41,747 nucleotides of DNA from a virus: positions 1 through 41,747 of the IMG/VR virus record IMGVR_UViG_3300015360_000084. One strand, 5' to 3'. Of this stretch, positions 15,216 through 23,559 are shown piece by piece. A model generated the notes under the pieces. The model saw nothing but the letters and a program-made list of their open reading frames with translations. It was not told where the DNA came from and searched no databases. Both the position numbers and the translations under genes were made by a program. Position 1 is the stretch's first letter, and each line of letters starts with the position of its first letter.

Positions 15216-15605
15216 ATGTTTGGACAAGACAACTATTTCTTCAACTTATTAGCCGATGACCTGAAGAAGAAAAGCAAGGACGGATTCTACGAAATCAAGA
15301 ATAAATTCAACGACATCGATTTCAAGAATTTTTTCAAGAATGATTCAGTGAAGAGGACTGCGACAATCGCCGGAGTGTACTCATACCAAGTAGAAGTGCC
15401 AGGTTTCGCAAAAGAAGCGCTTGACATAAACCTGGAAGATGGGATACTGTCAATCAACGGGAAGAACGGCACTCGCACAGTCGGACATGACATATTCTTG
15501 GGAGAAGACACAATCGATAAGGTGACCTTAGAGCTTGGCGTCCTAGAGATCAAAGTTAACGAGGTGAGGTCCAAAGAGAAGTCTACTAAAATAAAGATAG
15601 ATTAA
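15216..15605 (+). CDS. small heat-shock protein Hsp20
   Basis: A 129-residue protein. The alpha-crystallin domain spans about 50-120: YSYQVEVPGFAKEALDINLE, then GILSINGK and VTLELGVLEIKV, and the C-terminal oligomerisation motif I-x-I is present (TKIKID). The N-terminal region is short and charged. Hsp20 is an ATP-independent holdase. T4-like cyanophages also carry hsp20, where it is thought to support capsid or tail assembly. A long A/T-rich leader with TAAATAA repeats precedes it. Confidence 0.9.
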   Translation: MFGQDNYFFNLLADDLKKKSKDGFYEIKNKFNDIDFKNFFKNDSVKRTATIAGVYSYQVEVPGFAKEALDINLEDGILSINGKNGTRTVGHDIFLGEDTIDKVTLELGVLEIKVNEVRSKEKSTKIKID

Positions 15606-15738
15606 TTTTTGTTTTTGTTTTTTTATTTGTAATATTGTAATAACATAAAACAAAACAATAAATATTAGCAAAAATTTAATCATGACACCATCTGTAATTG
15701 TAGTATTGTTAAGGACCGACAAAAACCGGTTTTGACAG

Positions 15739-15752
15739 TTAAATATATAATG
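15739..15752 (+). promoter_or_regulatory. candidate phage promoter
   Basis: TTAAATATATAATG lies about 60 bases upstream of ATG 15811 and resembles the recurring TTTTAATATATAA element. The rest of the 205-base gap before 15811 contains A/T-rich DNA and no gene I can support. Confidence 0.35.
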
Positions 15753-15810
15753 AAAATGAAAATACCGATTATTAATCGGTCTATGATTAACAAAAGTAAT
15801 AAACATTAAA

Positions 15811-16671
15811 ATGAAAAGATTCGATTTATGTGCCGAAACACACAGAGAGGCCGTTAGATACATAAAAAACCGGGCTTTACAAATTGCGCACACCGGAGCA
15901 GCGTTACAGTCAATCGACAAAATATCTGAAGGCGCTTGGGCGACGTTTGAGTTCAAAAGTAATACATATTACGCGCTCTACATATTGAATCACTTCAGGG
16001 GCAAGGGAATATTTCATGAGCTGTGGAAACAGCAGTGCGACGATAAGGGTTACGATATTAAGATGTTGACGACCAGTGCATGTAATCTGGCACCGTATTT
16101 CAGGCACAAGCAGATACCATTTCTTTTGATGAACGGGCTGACCAATACCGCAGAATATAATATAATAGACAACATATACGGAAACACGCGTGCAGAAAGA
16201 AGCGGGGCGTATTACATGAACCACATCGACGAGGGCCTGTATATATTGCACAAATTAGGTGCATCACTGAATGCCAAACTGGGATACATATTACACCCGG
16301 TTTTTCAATCAGACGTAGAACTACGGAATATATATAATCATACGTCGCTTAATGATATTTCGCCACAGTCTATAATAAACGCGGTAGAATACAGAAGCGT
16401 TGCTAATGAGTACCTGAGTTACAGACTGGTGAAAGACACAGACGAGATTAGACTGAGCGCTCTCAAAGATGTCAATGACATGTTGAAAGCAGACAAGATA
16501 CAGAACAGGAAAGATTTCGAGGTGTATCACTTGAACAGACACCAGCGTTCTGAGGAACTTTACAGGTATTTCAATAACTGGATGGAACGTCTGCAGATAG
16601 ATAGGCAATTCTATGAGACAACAAAATATGAATTAATTGCGCTGGATGGCGAGATAAGAGTAGAGATATGA
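15811..16671 (+). CDS. GNAT-like / HD-like two-domain protein
   Basis: A 286-residue protein. Residues about 40-110 look like a GNAT acetyltransferase core (YYALYILNHFRGKGIFHELW, with the R-G-x-G acetyl-CoA loop, then APYFRHKQIPFLLM). Residues about 130-175 look like an HD-type segment seen in phage phosphohydrolases (SGAYYMNHIDEGLYILHKLG, then GYILHPVFQSD). A charged helical C-terminus follows. I infer a fusion of an acyltransferase-like module and an HD-like module; HD metal residues are incomplete (H-I-D and LHP only). The stop overlaps the exonuclease start (ATGA). Confidence 0.5.
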   Translation: MKRFDLCAETHREAVRYIKNRALQIAHTGAALQSIDKISEGAWATFEFKSNTYYALYILNHFRGKGIFHELWKQQCDDKGYDIKMLTTSACNLAPYFRHKQIPFLLMNGLTNTAEYNIIDNIYGNTRAERSGAYYMNHIDEGLYILHKLGASLNAKLGYILHPVFQSDVELRNIYNHTSLNDISPQSIINAVEYRSVANEYLSYRLVKDTDEIRLSALKDVNDMLKADKIQNRKDFEVYHLNRHQRSEELYRYFNNWMERLQIDRQFYETTKYELIALDGEIRVEI

Positions 16672-17241
16672 GTAAAACATTTATCGTAGTTGATTTAGAG
16701 GCTACGTGCTGGGACAAGGCGGACACGAATAAACCGCCAGGATTTAGGAATGAAATTATAGAGATCGGTGAAGTGAAATGTAATGAAGCCGGCGACGTAA
16801 TCGACGATTTCTGCATGTTCGCAAAACCGAAGAAACATCCGATAATCTCGGAATTCTGTACCACACTCACCACAATCAGACAGGAAGATATTGACAATGC
16901 TGAAAATGCTGAAATCGTTCTGCCTATATTTTTTCGGTGGGCGTTAGGTATGCATCACGAGAATAAGGACGCTGTAAAATTTGTATCTTGGGGACATTAC
17001 GACAAGAGACAGTTCAGAGACGATTTACAGTCGAACAAGATGGACCCGGAAGTCATCAACGACTCCAATCATTTAAGCCTGAAGCACCTGCACGGAGAAT
17101 GGAACAAACTACATAAGCCTATAGGCTTGGGCGGCGCCTGCAAGTACGAGAAGATATTGTTCACTGGTACCGCACACAGGGGGTATAGACGATGCCAGAA
17201 ACATCGCCAAGATATTCAAGAAATACATAAACAAATTTTAA
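16668..17241 (+). CDS. DEDDh 3'-5' exonuclease (ERI-1-like), frameshifted near the 3' end
   Basis: Exo I motif at residues 7-14 (VVDLEATCW, Asp9/Glu11), Exo II region with SWGHYDKRQF, and Exo III expected near the end. In the plain frame the end reads HRGYRRCQKHRQ to TGA 17249, which lacks the catalytic Asp. Removing one G from the G5 run at 17179-17183 restores HRGIDDARNIAKIFKKYINK and a stop at 17241, the canonical H-x4-D ending. So either the sequence has a one-base error, the gene is recently broken, or -1 frameshifting occurs on the G run. The family trims RNA or DNA 3' ends. Confidence 0.7.
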
Positions 17242-17318
17242 GAAACTGATGGGGGTATTTGGGGAACTCTATCAAGAATAAAAAAAAAACTCCCCGTTAA
17301 AAACAAAAATAAAGTAAA

Positions 17319-17510
17319 ATGAAAAAAGGAAAAGTAAAGTTCTTTAACGAAGCTAAAGGTTTCGGATTTATTAAAGACGACGAAAATGAAGTAGATGTGT
17401 TTGTACACGCTACTGGATTAAACGAAGAAATTCGCGAGAACGACGAAGTCGTTTTCGAGGTACAAGATGGTAAGAAAGGTTTGAACGCGATTAACGTGTC
17501 CTTAGCATAA
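17319..17510 (+). CDS. cold-shock protein (CspA family)
   Basis: A 63-residue, complete cold-shock domain. RNP1 is KGFGFIKDD (residues 13-21) and RNP2 is VDVFVHATG, followed by EVVFEVQDGKKGLNAINVSL, very close to Bacteroidota CspA proteins. It binds single-stranded RNA/DNA and acts as an RNA chaperone. A strong terminator follows at 17525. It is probably host-derived; it supports a Bacteroidota host. Confidence 0.93.
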   Translation: MKKGKVKFFNEAKGFGFIKDDENEVDVFVHATGLNEEIRENDEVVFEVQDGKKGLNAINVSLA

Positions 17511-17524
17511 TTAGCATAAAAGAG

Positions 17525-17555
17525 AATGCCAGGCCTGGAAAGGCCTGGCATTTTT
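17525..17555 (+). terminator. intrinsic terminator after the cold-shock gene
   Basis: A 12-bp perfect stem AATGCCAGGCCT/AGGCCTGGCATT with loop GGAA, followed by TTTTTC. It may also serve the convergent small gene at 17567. Confidence 0.88.
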
Positions 17556-17566
17556 CATACATTTAT

Positions 17567-17677
17567 TTATCGTTCTTTGATTTGTGGCATCTTAAATTTT
17601 TTCTTCTTGCGTTGTACGTAGTGTCTATTTATTTTCGGATTTGCTACACGCTCGCAAGATGTGTTTGACTTTGTCAT
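17567..17677 (-). CDS. small basic protein (36 aa)
   Basis: ATG 17677 to TAA 17567 on the minus strand gives a strongly basic peptide (starts MTKSNTSCERVANPKINRHY, then a KKKK run and KMPQIKER). It is preceded by an A/T-rich leader and ends beside the shared terminator. No family recognised. The basic charge suggests nucleic-acid or ribosome binding, but that is speculation. The rest of the gap to 17824 holds A/T-rich promoter-like DNA. Confidence 0.45.
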   Translation of the reverse strand: MTKSNTSCERVANPKINRHYVQRKKKKFKMPQIKER

Positions 17678-17823
17678 TTTTGTTTTTTATAATTTTTTTT
17701 TTGAAATATGATAGAAACGCGTATAATTGTATGTATCACAGTTTATCTGGTCCGAGGAGTGGGCGTCTGGAAACAGGTCCAACAACGATAATTAATAATA
17801 AAATACAATAAATATTGAATTGT

Positions 17824-18684
17824 ATGACAGAAGAAATACCACAGGCACCACAAAATGCACTCATACGACAGCCGTATGACAACTACAGGATATACCATCC
17901 TGACGGGACACTGATGTGTTTCTCTTCAAAAAAGAAGGCCAATTGGTATCTCAAAAACGACCTTGCGGTACAGGAGGCTGATTACGACATCAGACTGAAG
18001 TTCATGCCAAAGGGATATGGTGACCCAGAACAGATTCTCGTCGGTCGCAGCAATTGTTGCGTTGTCACCGGCGACACTACTAATCTGACAAAACATCACG
18101 TGGTACCGACGCAGTTCAGGCAGCACTTTCACAATTCGTACAAGGACAAGAACTCTTGTGACCTTGTCGTATTGAACAGGGACACGCACGACGAGTACGA
18201 GGACATGGCCAACGCATTCAAGACGCAGTTGCACAACGATTATGTCGACGAGACATTCCTGGAGGCAAACTCTGCGTGGTGTGAGGCCAGGTCGATATTC
18301 AATTGCATAAAGAATTATTACGACAAGCTGCCACCGGCTCGACAAATATTCATGACGTACCGGCTCGAGGGATTGGTGTCCAGGTGGGGATTCACCGAGG
18401 ACGAACTCAAGTCAAAGACGCTGTCGGGAAACCTAGAGCAGAACAAACTGATAGTATCCAAGATTGGCGTTACCAACGTCATCGTTCTGTGGAAACTACA
18501 CTTCCTGAAATTCAGCAAGCCAGTATTCCTGCCGGCATGGTGGAAACCGAATCTGGTCAAGGTCGTGAACAAGAACGAACTCGACAGAAAGACGGACCTG
18601 ACAGAAATCGACATGACACAACCTGAACTATTATCACTAATAAAAAAATACGACCTATATGAAATCGCCAGTCTATACCTATAA
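17824..18684 (+). CDS. HNH-like nuclease-fold protein
   Basis: A 286-residue protein using ATG 17824 (a TTG 9 bases upstream is possible). Residues about 75-125 hold an HNH/treble-clef pattern: NCCVVTGDTTNLTKHHVVP, then QFRQHF, CDLVVLNRDTHDEYEDMA. The paired Cys, HH and final His match the HNH-like domain in EXD2-type proteins and some phage nucleases. The C-terminal half is helical with a Trp-rich segment (PAWWKPNL). It probably binds or cuts nucleic acid. Its end overlaps the smpB start by 26 bases, so the two are translated from one message. Confidence 0.65.
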   Translation: MTEEIPQAPQNALIRQPYDNYRIYHPDGTLMCFSSKKKANWYLKNDLAVQEADYDIRLKFMPKGYGDPEQILVGRSNCCVVTGDTTNLTKHHVVPTQFRQHFHNSYKDKNSCDLVVLNRDTHDEYEDMANAFKTQLHNDYVDETFLEANSAWCEARSIFNCIKNYYDKLPPARQIFMTYRLEGLVSRWGFTEDELKSKTLSGNLEQNKLIVSKIGVTNVIVLWKLHFLKFSKPVFLPAWWKPNLVKVVNKNELDRKTDLTEIDMTQPELLSLIKKYDLYEIASLYL

Positions 18685-19108
18685 GAAGTTGACATACCTC
18701 TACAACGTGGAGGACACATACACCGCGGGCATCATGCTGGAGGGCTGGGAGGCTAAGTCGCTTCACGAACACGGCGGAAACATCGACACCGCGTACTGTG
18801 GCATGAAGGGCAACAGCTTCTGTCTCATGAATGCCAAGATTACGCCAATGGCCAACCACCTCCTGAATGACATCGTGACAGCGAAAGAGTCACGCGTGCG
18901 CATATTGTTGCTGAACAAAATCGAGCTGGACAAGATTATGTCAAAGTTGTCCACAAAGGGTTGGACTTGTGTTCCTGCCAGGCTTTACAGGAACACGAAG
19001 AACCTGTGGAAGATTGAGATCGCTTTGGTGACAGGCAAGAAGAACTGGGACAAGCGCGAGGACATAAAGAAACGCGACGTAGAGCGTGCGATGAAACGCG
19101 AAATTTAA
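18659..19108 (+). CDS. smpB: SsrA-binding protein SmpB, phage-encoded
   Basis: A 149-residue protein aligning in pattern along the whole SmpB family: YNVEDTYTAGIMLEGWEAKS near the start (family: IEE.YEAGI.L.G.E.KSL), NAKITPM, RVRILLLNKIELDKIMSKL, GWTCVPARLYRN, and the basic tail KKNWDKREDIKKRDVERAMK. SmpB is the obligate partner of tmRNA in trans-translation, and its tail probes the empty mRNA channel. Length and tail are intact, so it should be active. I saw no tmRNA gene here, so it would act with host tmRNA, or interfere with it. It is embedded in a run of phage genes. Confidence 0.93.
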   Translation: MKSPVYTYKKLTYLYNVEDTYTAGIMLEGWEAKSLHEHGGNIDTAYCGMKGNSFCLMNAKITPMANHLLNDIVTAKESRVRILLLNKIELDKIMSKLSTKGWTCVPARLYRNTKNLWKIEIALVTGKKNWDKREDIKKRDVERAMKREI

Positions 19109-19139
19109 ACATTCATGTTTCACGGCGGTATAAATAATA

Positions 19140-19760
19140 ATGAGAATACAAGATATTTATACGAAATTTCCCATCTTAATTAACGCACTGATATACATCA
19201 ACGAAAACAATCCGTCTAACGCATGTCCGTATCACGGCATCGACCACTTATACACCGTTTTCAAATACGCGTGTGACGTTTCGGAATACTGCTCGTGCGA
19301 ATACAGGCTTGAACTGTTGGTTGCAGCACTGTTCCATGACTACGCACACGCCGGCAAGATGGGTAACGACCACAAAAACATATTGAACGCGTGTGACGGG
19401 TTATCTGGATTTCATGCATTATTTCCGGAATTTGACTTGGCATATGCGTGGTATATTATAACGTGCACTGAATACCCGTACGTTGTTGACGATGAAGAAT
19501 TAACAACAGAGGGCAGGATAATTCGCGACTGCGATATGTCCTATCTATTTGAAGACATCGCTATAGTTAAATTGTATTATGGTCTGAGAACTGAATTTGG
19601 GTTCACACTCAAGAAGTTTGTCGAATCGCAGAAGGCATTCTTTGATAGCGTCAAGTTCTACAACAAGGTGCTGCAGATAGTATGGACAGAAAAGAAAATA
19701 GATAGATACACAGAATTAGAATTACTGTCAGTAAAAATGGCCGGTAATCTAATTGTATAA
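19140..19760 (+). CDS. HD-domain metal-dependent phosphohydrolase
   Basis: A 206-residue protein. HD signature residues are in order: YHGIDH (31-36), ALFHDYAHAG with His66-Asp67, and a later Asp in RDCDMSYLF (129-136). This is the pattern of HD-superfamily phosphohydrolases, which cut phosphate esters in nucleotides, including cyclic ones. Substrate is not visible. The end overlaps the next gene by 8 bases. A TATAAATA string sits just 4 bases before the ATG. Confidence 0.8.
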   Translation: MRIQDIYTKFPILINALIYINENNPSNACPYHGIDHLYTVFKYACDVSEYCSCEYRLELLVAALFHDYAHAGKMGNDHKNILNACDGLSGFHALFPEFDLAYAWYIITCTEYPYVVDDEELTTEGRIIRDCDMSYLFEDIAIVKLYYGLRTEFGFTLKKFVESQKAFFDSVKFYNKVLQIVWTEKKIDRYTELELLSVKMAGNLIV

Positions 19761-20100
19761 AATATATCTGATTTATTCAAACACCGGCGAAATTGGTCAG
19801 TGGAAAGTGGGCATAACTACAAACATCGCGAAAAGACTACAGACACTGAAAGTCGGTAACCCGAATATAGTCGGTGTCGAGTCGTATCACGAAATAGAGA
19901 ATCGCATAATAGCGTACAAGACTGAGACGATACTCAAGAATTACTTGAAACCACACCGATTACAGGGCGAGTGGTTTTCAGAAGACTCATTAACACCGCA
20001 TATATTCAAATATTTGTGCGAAAAATGTGAGGCAAACGCAAACATTTGCATAGAAATACAGAATAATATAAATAACGATAAAAACAATACATACAGATAA
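19753..20100 (+). CDS. GIY-YIG-like protein (T5orf172/MUG113 type)
   Basis: A 115-residue protein starting at TTG 19753, overlapping the HD gene. The sequence YKIYLIYSNTGEIGQWKVGI then TTNIAKRLQTLKVGNP matches the T5orf172 branch of the GIY-YIG nuclease superfamily, with Lys/Gly-Ile where Tyr-Ile-Gly would stand and an Arg in the following helix. These are small phage nucleases of mostly unknown role, some tied to gene mobility. The C-terminal 20 residues are Asn/Ile-rich and disordered. Confidence 0.65.
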   Translation: MYKIYLIYSNTGEIGQWKVGITTNIAKRLQTLKVGNPNIVGVESYHEIENRIIAYKTETILKNYLKPHRLQGEWFSEDSLTPHIFKYLCEKCEANANICIEIQNNINNDKNNTYR

Positions 20101-20101
20101 T

Positions 20102-20581
20102 ATGAAAATACTGATAACTCCGACCGATTTGATTAAACGTTTTGTATGGGACAAGTACGAATATTTCTGTTTAGATGGTAAGAACACCGCTGAAGTGAAC
20201 AAGATTATAGACGAAAACCTAGAATTCAAGATTTCCGAAGAAGACGCATTCGTCATAGGGCTCACGAACGTAATCTATACGACAGAGGTGATATACAAGT
20301 TCAAACAGTTCTTGCGAGAGATTCTCGATAACAAGAACTTTGAGCAAGACCAGAAATTGTACATAAACAGGCAGATACTGTTGGACTGCGTTCACGATTT
20401 CAAGAACAAGATTCCAAAGAAATGGACTAGCGACGACGTTATTTTCAACAACGAGCTAAACCAACTAGCAGGGGTGTATGTAGCTTTCGACAAGGGTGTA
20501 AACGGACTGACTACCATAAACGTGCAAGAATGGCCGTGTGTCAAATACGCGCAGGTCAAGAAGATAATAAATAAATTGTAA
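20102..20581 (+). CDS. hypothetical protein
   Basis: A 159-residue protein starting 2 bases after the previous gene. It is helical and charged (LIKRFVWDKYEYFCLD, then VNKIIDENLEFKISEEDAF). No domain recognised. It is last in the plus-strand run; a bidirectional terminator follows and also serves the convergent gene. Confidence 0.65.
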   Translation: MKILITPTDLIKRFVWDKYEYFCLDGKNTAEVNKIIDENLEFKISEEDAFVIGLTNVIYTTEVIYKFKQFLREILDNKNFEQDQKLYINRQILLDCVHDFKNKIPKKWTSDDVIFNNELNQLAGVYVAFDKGVNGLTTINVQEWPCVKYAQVKKIINKL

Positions 20582-20582
20582 T

Positions 20583-20612
20583 AAAAATCCCGAGATTAAT
20601 CTCGGGATTTTT
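20583..20612. terminator. bidirectional terminator between convergent genes
   Basis: A perfect 30-base palindrome: AAAAATCCCGAGATT paired to AATCTCGGGATTTTT. It ends the plus-strand gene at 20581 and overlaps the last codons of the minus-strand gene ending at 20596, so T tracts exist in both directions. Confidence 0.85.
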
Positions 20613-21309
20613 TATTTTCCTTATCCCTGTTCGAATTTATGTCCTTCTCTTTCTGTAGATTATCCTGAATGATTTCAGATAATTTAGACATGTCTAATAT
20701 GACGTGTTTCTTCACTGTATCGTCTTTGGTTTCCGACTCTTGCACAATCTTCTCTTCAGTGTTCTCGAAACCGTACATCGTCGCATACGCAGTCCAGTAC
20801 TTCTCACATTTGTCCAGGTGTTTCTCTTCGGCGTCCATGTTATCCCGCATCTCTTTCTGTGCCTTATTGACGCTGTCGAACATCTCCTTGCTCATGTCAC
20901 CGCCATCTATGCTCTCTTGTAGTTTTATGAGATTGTCTTCAGAAATCTGTACGAGCAACAGCAACCGCGAGTATTTTATGACGTCTTTCTGTTTCAAGTC
21001 CTTGAGCCTCGGAGATTCCAGTAACTGTTTGGACTTAACGTAGTTCTCTATAATGTTGGTTATCACCTGTAATGAGAACGCCATATGACTCTTCTTCTCT
21101 TTCATATAGTCGATGTACTTCGCCTGTTGCGGTGCCGGAAAGTCTGCAGTGTTTGCCAGTATGTTATTGGTGTCCAGCTGTACAGGGTCTGCGATAAGCA
21201 TAGCCTTTAGTCCATCTAGCCTATTCTGTGTAGAATTATCTTTGACCTTCTTCTTTTCGGTCTTGTCGTCGCCATCATTCTCTGGGCTGAGTATATTTTC
21301 GATGCTCAT
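20596..21309 (-). CDS. charged coiled-coil protein, possibly structural
   Basis: A 237-residue protein rich in Lys, Glu, Asp and Leu. Coiled-coil-like heptads occur at about residues 100-165 (for example NLIKLQESIDGGDMSKEMFD). A Lys/Glu tail ends the protein. No catalytic motif. It starts with the last base of the upstream gene's stop (TAATG), so it is made together with the nucleotidyltransferase-like protein. A structural or scaffolding role is inference. Confidence 0.6.
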   Translation of the reverse strand: MSIENILSPENDGDDKTEKKKVKDNSTQNRLDGLKAMLIADPVQLDTNNILANTADFPAPQQAKYIDYMKEKKSHMAFSLQVITNIIENYVKSKQLLESPRLKDLKQKDVIKYSRLLLLVQISEDNLIKLQESIDGGDMSKEMFDSVNKAQKEMRDNMDAEEKHLDKCEKYWTAYATMYGFENTEEKIVQESETKDDTVKKHVILDMSKLSEIIQDNLQKEKDINSNRDKENKKSRD

Positions 21310-22598
21310 TATTTCTTCTTGTCTAATTTTTTCTTCGCTCCGTCAGTGTCGTCGAACAGCTTTCCTATCTCCGGGTAAACGTAGCCCCTGCTGTCCTCTT
21401 CCCATTTTATGTTGGGATATTTGGAGAGGTCTTTCATCTGGTATGCCTGCCTGTTCAGCTTCACATTGTAGTTGAACTGTGAGTCGACCTTAGACTGTAT
21501 CCGTATGACGATGTCGTTCAAGTGCTGTAATGCTATCTCGTTTATGATACCTACGCCTTTCTTGTGCTCGCGTTGAAAAGACGACAGCAGTATCTTGAAC
21601 ACGTATTCCAGTTTAGTATGCTTGTTTATTAAGTCTATCGTCGTCTGGTTCTTTATCAGTTGCTGGTTTATCCTGAACTTGTCGTTGCTGAAGAAAGGCG
21701 GCACTATGAATATGAAATCGATAATGTTCTTCTCGTACTTCTGTATGTACATATTGTAGAGCTTGCTTATTATGTTTATGTACACAAGTTCTCTGGTCGT
21801 GCCGGAAATCTCGATGGTTCCCAGGTCTATCGACAGCACCCACTGCATGAAGTTGAATAGCAATATGGAATAGACGTCACTGAATTCCGAGTCTATCTTC
21901 ATTATCACCTTCTGATACATCGGATTCAGAATCTCCAAAGTGTATTCCTGCTGCGTCTTGGGAAATCTCACGATAATCTTCTCGAGATTGTTCTGGAAAC
22001 CGGAAGACTTTAGGAACGAATTTATGGCAAATGGGTTTAATAATTTGTAAAAGAATTCCGCGAAATTAGTCTCCTTGAAGAACAGCTCGAGGTCTTTCTG
22101 ATTCGTGTGAAGGAAATACGTTATGGCCTTCAGCTGTTTCTCGCCGAGACGTCCCTTGTAAATCATCGGCAGTGTCTCGACACCGAACAAATCGGCATAT
22201 GTCTTTATTTCATCTACGTCGTAAGAGTACTGCTTTGCGTACTTGCAGATACACGTCAGAATCAGGTGGTTCTTGGGAATCCTGTCGTATTTTATGTGTG
22301 CCGGCTGTTCGTCTGGGAAGTACTCGAAACAGAAGTAGTAATTCGGACGCAATAGGTCAGTCACGGCGTCAGGAAGCGACAGAAGGTATGCGTAAGCCCA
22401 TTTATAGTATTTCTGCATAGCCAGGTCAATTATATTGATTGGATTCTGGTTTATGCTCTTCGGGCGTATCACCCAGTTACCACTGACATAGTTCACCCAT
22501 ATCTTTGAGCCTTGCACGTCTTCATATACTATTATCTCGTCGTTAGAGATTAGGTCGATAAACTTATCGGCCTCGATTTGAGTGTTTCTGATTAACAT
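21309..22598 (-). CDS. nucleotidyltransferase/RNA-ligase-like protein lacking catalytic lysines
   Basis: A 429-residue protein. The N-terminal 230 residues follow the order of ligase motifs: a motif I-like site (VYEDVQGSKIWV, residues 24-35) with Asp27 where the nucleotidyl-accepting Lys should be; motif III-like YYFCFEYFPDEQ (87-98); the typical FGVETLPMIYKG; motif IV-like EKIIVRF (206-212); motif V-like YTLEILNPMY with Thr instead of Lys. The fold looks kept but the active Lys residues are gone, so an inactive, structural or binding role is likely. The C-terminal 200 residues are unknown. The assignment is from motif order only. Confidence 0.45.
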   Translation of the reverse strand: MLIRNTQIEADKFIDLISNDEIIVYEDVQGSKIWVNYVSGNWVIRPKSINQNPINIIDLAMQKYYKWAYAYLLSLPDAVTDLLRPNYYFCFEYFPDEQPAHIKYDRIPKNHLILTCICKYAKQYSYDVDEIKTYADLFGVETLPMIYKGRLGEKQLKAITYFLHTNQKDLELFFKETNFAEFFYKLLNPFAINSFLKSSGFQNNLEKIIVRFPKTQQEYTLEILNPMYQKVIMKIDSEFSDVYSILLFNFMQWVLSIDLGTIEISGTTRELVYINIISKLYNMYIQKYEKNIIDFIFIVPPFFSNDKFRINQQLIKNQTTIDLINKHTKLEYVFKILLSSFQREHKKGVGIINEIALQHLNDIVIRIQSKVDSQFNYNVKLNRQAYQMKDLSKYPNIKWEEDSRGYVYPEIGKLFDDTDGAKKKLDKKK

Positions 22599-22652
22599 TT
22601 TTTGTTTTTAATGTTTTTATTATGTTTTTGTTATATTTTTATATATAGATAT

Positions 22653-22901
22653 ATGGATATTTCGTCTTTAAAAGATTTCAAAATAAACGTCTGGTGGAGG
22701 GGTTTCAAGCTGTTGACCGTGGTAAAACTGCAAGACAACGTCATAATATTCTCGAATGCTGACAAAATCTATATTGATAACGACGGAAAGATACACTTAA
22801 ATGGCAAGATGATTTGCAACATGCCCGACATGAACGCTGACAGAATGCTGGACATGTACAAGTGGCACCTGACTAAAAAAGGATACAAATTCTTAGACTG
22901 A
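22653..22901 (+). CDS. hypothetical protein
   Basis: An 82-residue protein using ATG 22653; a start at 22602 would add a hydrophobic, low-complexity stretch coming from promoter DNA. The sequence (MDISSLKDFKINVWWRGFKL onward) suggests a small beta-sheet domain. The stop overlaps the next start as TGATGATAAC. An ATATATAGATAT element precedes the ATG. Confidence 0.6.
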   Translation: MDISSLKDFKINVWWRGFKLLTVVKLQDNVIIFSNADKIYIDNDGKIHLNGKMICNMPDMNADRMLDMYKWHLTKKGYKFLD

Positions 22902-23491
22902 TGATAACAACAATTAACGAATTTCGTAAAATCAATGAAACTAAACAGCAATTAGATTTAATAAATTATGATAACATTGCTAGCATAATGACTGAGAGTT
23001 TGAGTCACAACGAAAATTTATATCGTAATACATCACAGCAGTGGTTAATTAATTTATTGACTGACGGTTCTATTATGACCGAGAACAAAGAATGGATTAG
23101 TATTTCTCAAGACCATAATAGTGGCGGAATGGACAATTATGGTCATTGTCGTATTGTATTTAACGAAGAAATGATATATAATCAAGGAGCCATTGAAATT
23201 GACTACGACGTGGATTTTTTCAGAGAATTTCCAGCTATATGTGCACATGTAACCGGGTTTAGCACAGAAAAAGAGTATTATGCAAATTTGGGATATTCTG
23301 ACGCAGAAGAAGCTGATGAAAACTCGGAGTTAAATTGGGAACAATATTGTGAAACATTTTCGGGTGAGGATGAAGTTGTTATACATGAAATTAAATATGA
23401 ACCAGGATTAATATTATCAATAGAATTAATTAATGAACAATTAGAACCGGAATTAGAACATTTGTTAAAAAAATATAGTATCGTATATTGA
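22901..23491 (+). CDS. leader-bearing protein
   Basis: A 196-residue protein with the full leader MITTINEFRKINE, identical at all 13 residues to that of the 7456 gene, followed by TKQQLDLINYDNIA. The body is acidic and alpha/beta with no known domain. Codons are more A/T-rich than in neighbours. The start overlaps the preceding stop, and its own stop overlaps another leader ORF (TGATG again), as if leader cassettes were stacked. If processed, cutting follows I-N-E13. Confidence 0.65.
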   Translation: MITTINEFRKINETKQQLDLINYDNIASIMTESLSHNENLYRNTSQQWLINLLTDGSIMTENKEWISISQDHNSGGMDNYGHCRIVFNEEMIYNQGAIEIDYDVDFFREFPAICAHVTGFSTEKEYYANLGYSDAEEADENSELNWEQYCETFSGEDEVVIHEIKYEPGLILSIELINEQLEPELEHLLKKYSIVY

Positions 23492-23559
23492 TGATAACAA
23501 TAATTGACAAGTTTAGAATAATAGATAAGACGATGCCGATTTTGGGCCAGTGTTCTTAG
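23491..23559 (+). pseudogene. leader remnant
   Basis: ATG 23491 gives MITIIDKFRIIDKTMPILGQ and two further residues before TAG 23559. The leader pattern is clear, but the downstream part fits better in another frame (DDADFGPVFLELCNEL, ending at TAA 23579). It is probably a broken leader-bearing gene. The start overlaps the stop of the previous gene. Confidence 0.45.

Noticed and set aside
19129-19136. TATAAATA before the HD gene as a T4-type late promoter
   Set aside because: It is only four bases before the ATG, so a transcript would start inside the coding region.
17241-19140. tmRNA gene near smpB
   Set aside because: I looked for a tmRNA-type acceptor start with matching T-arm end and a tag frame around smpB and in the other noncoding gaps, and found none.
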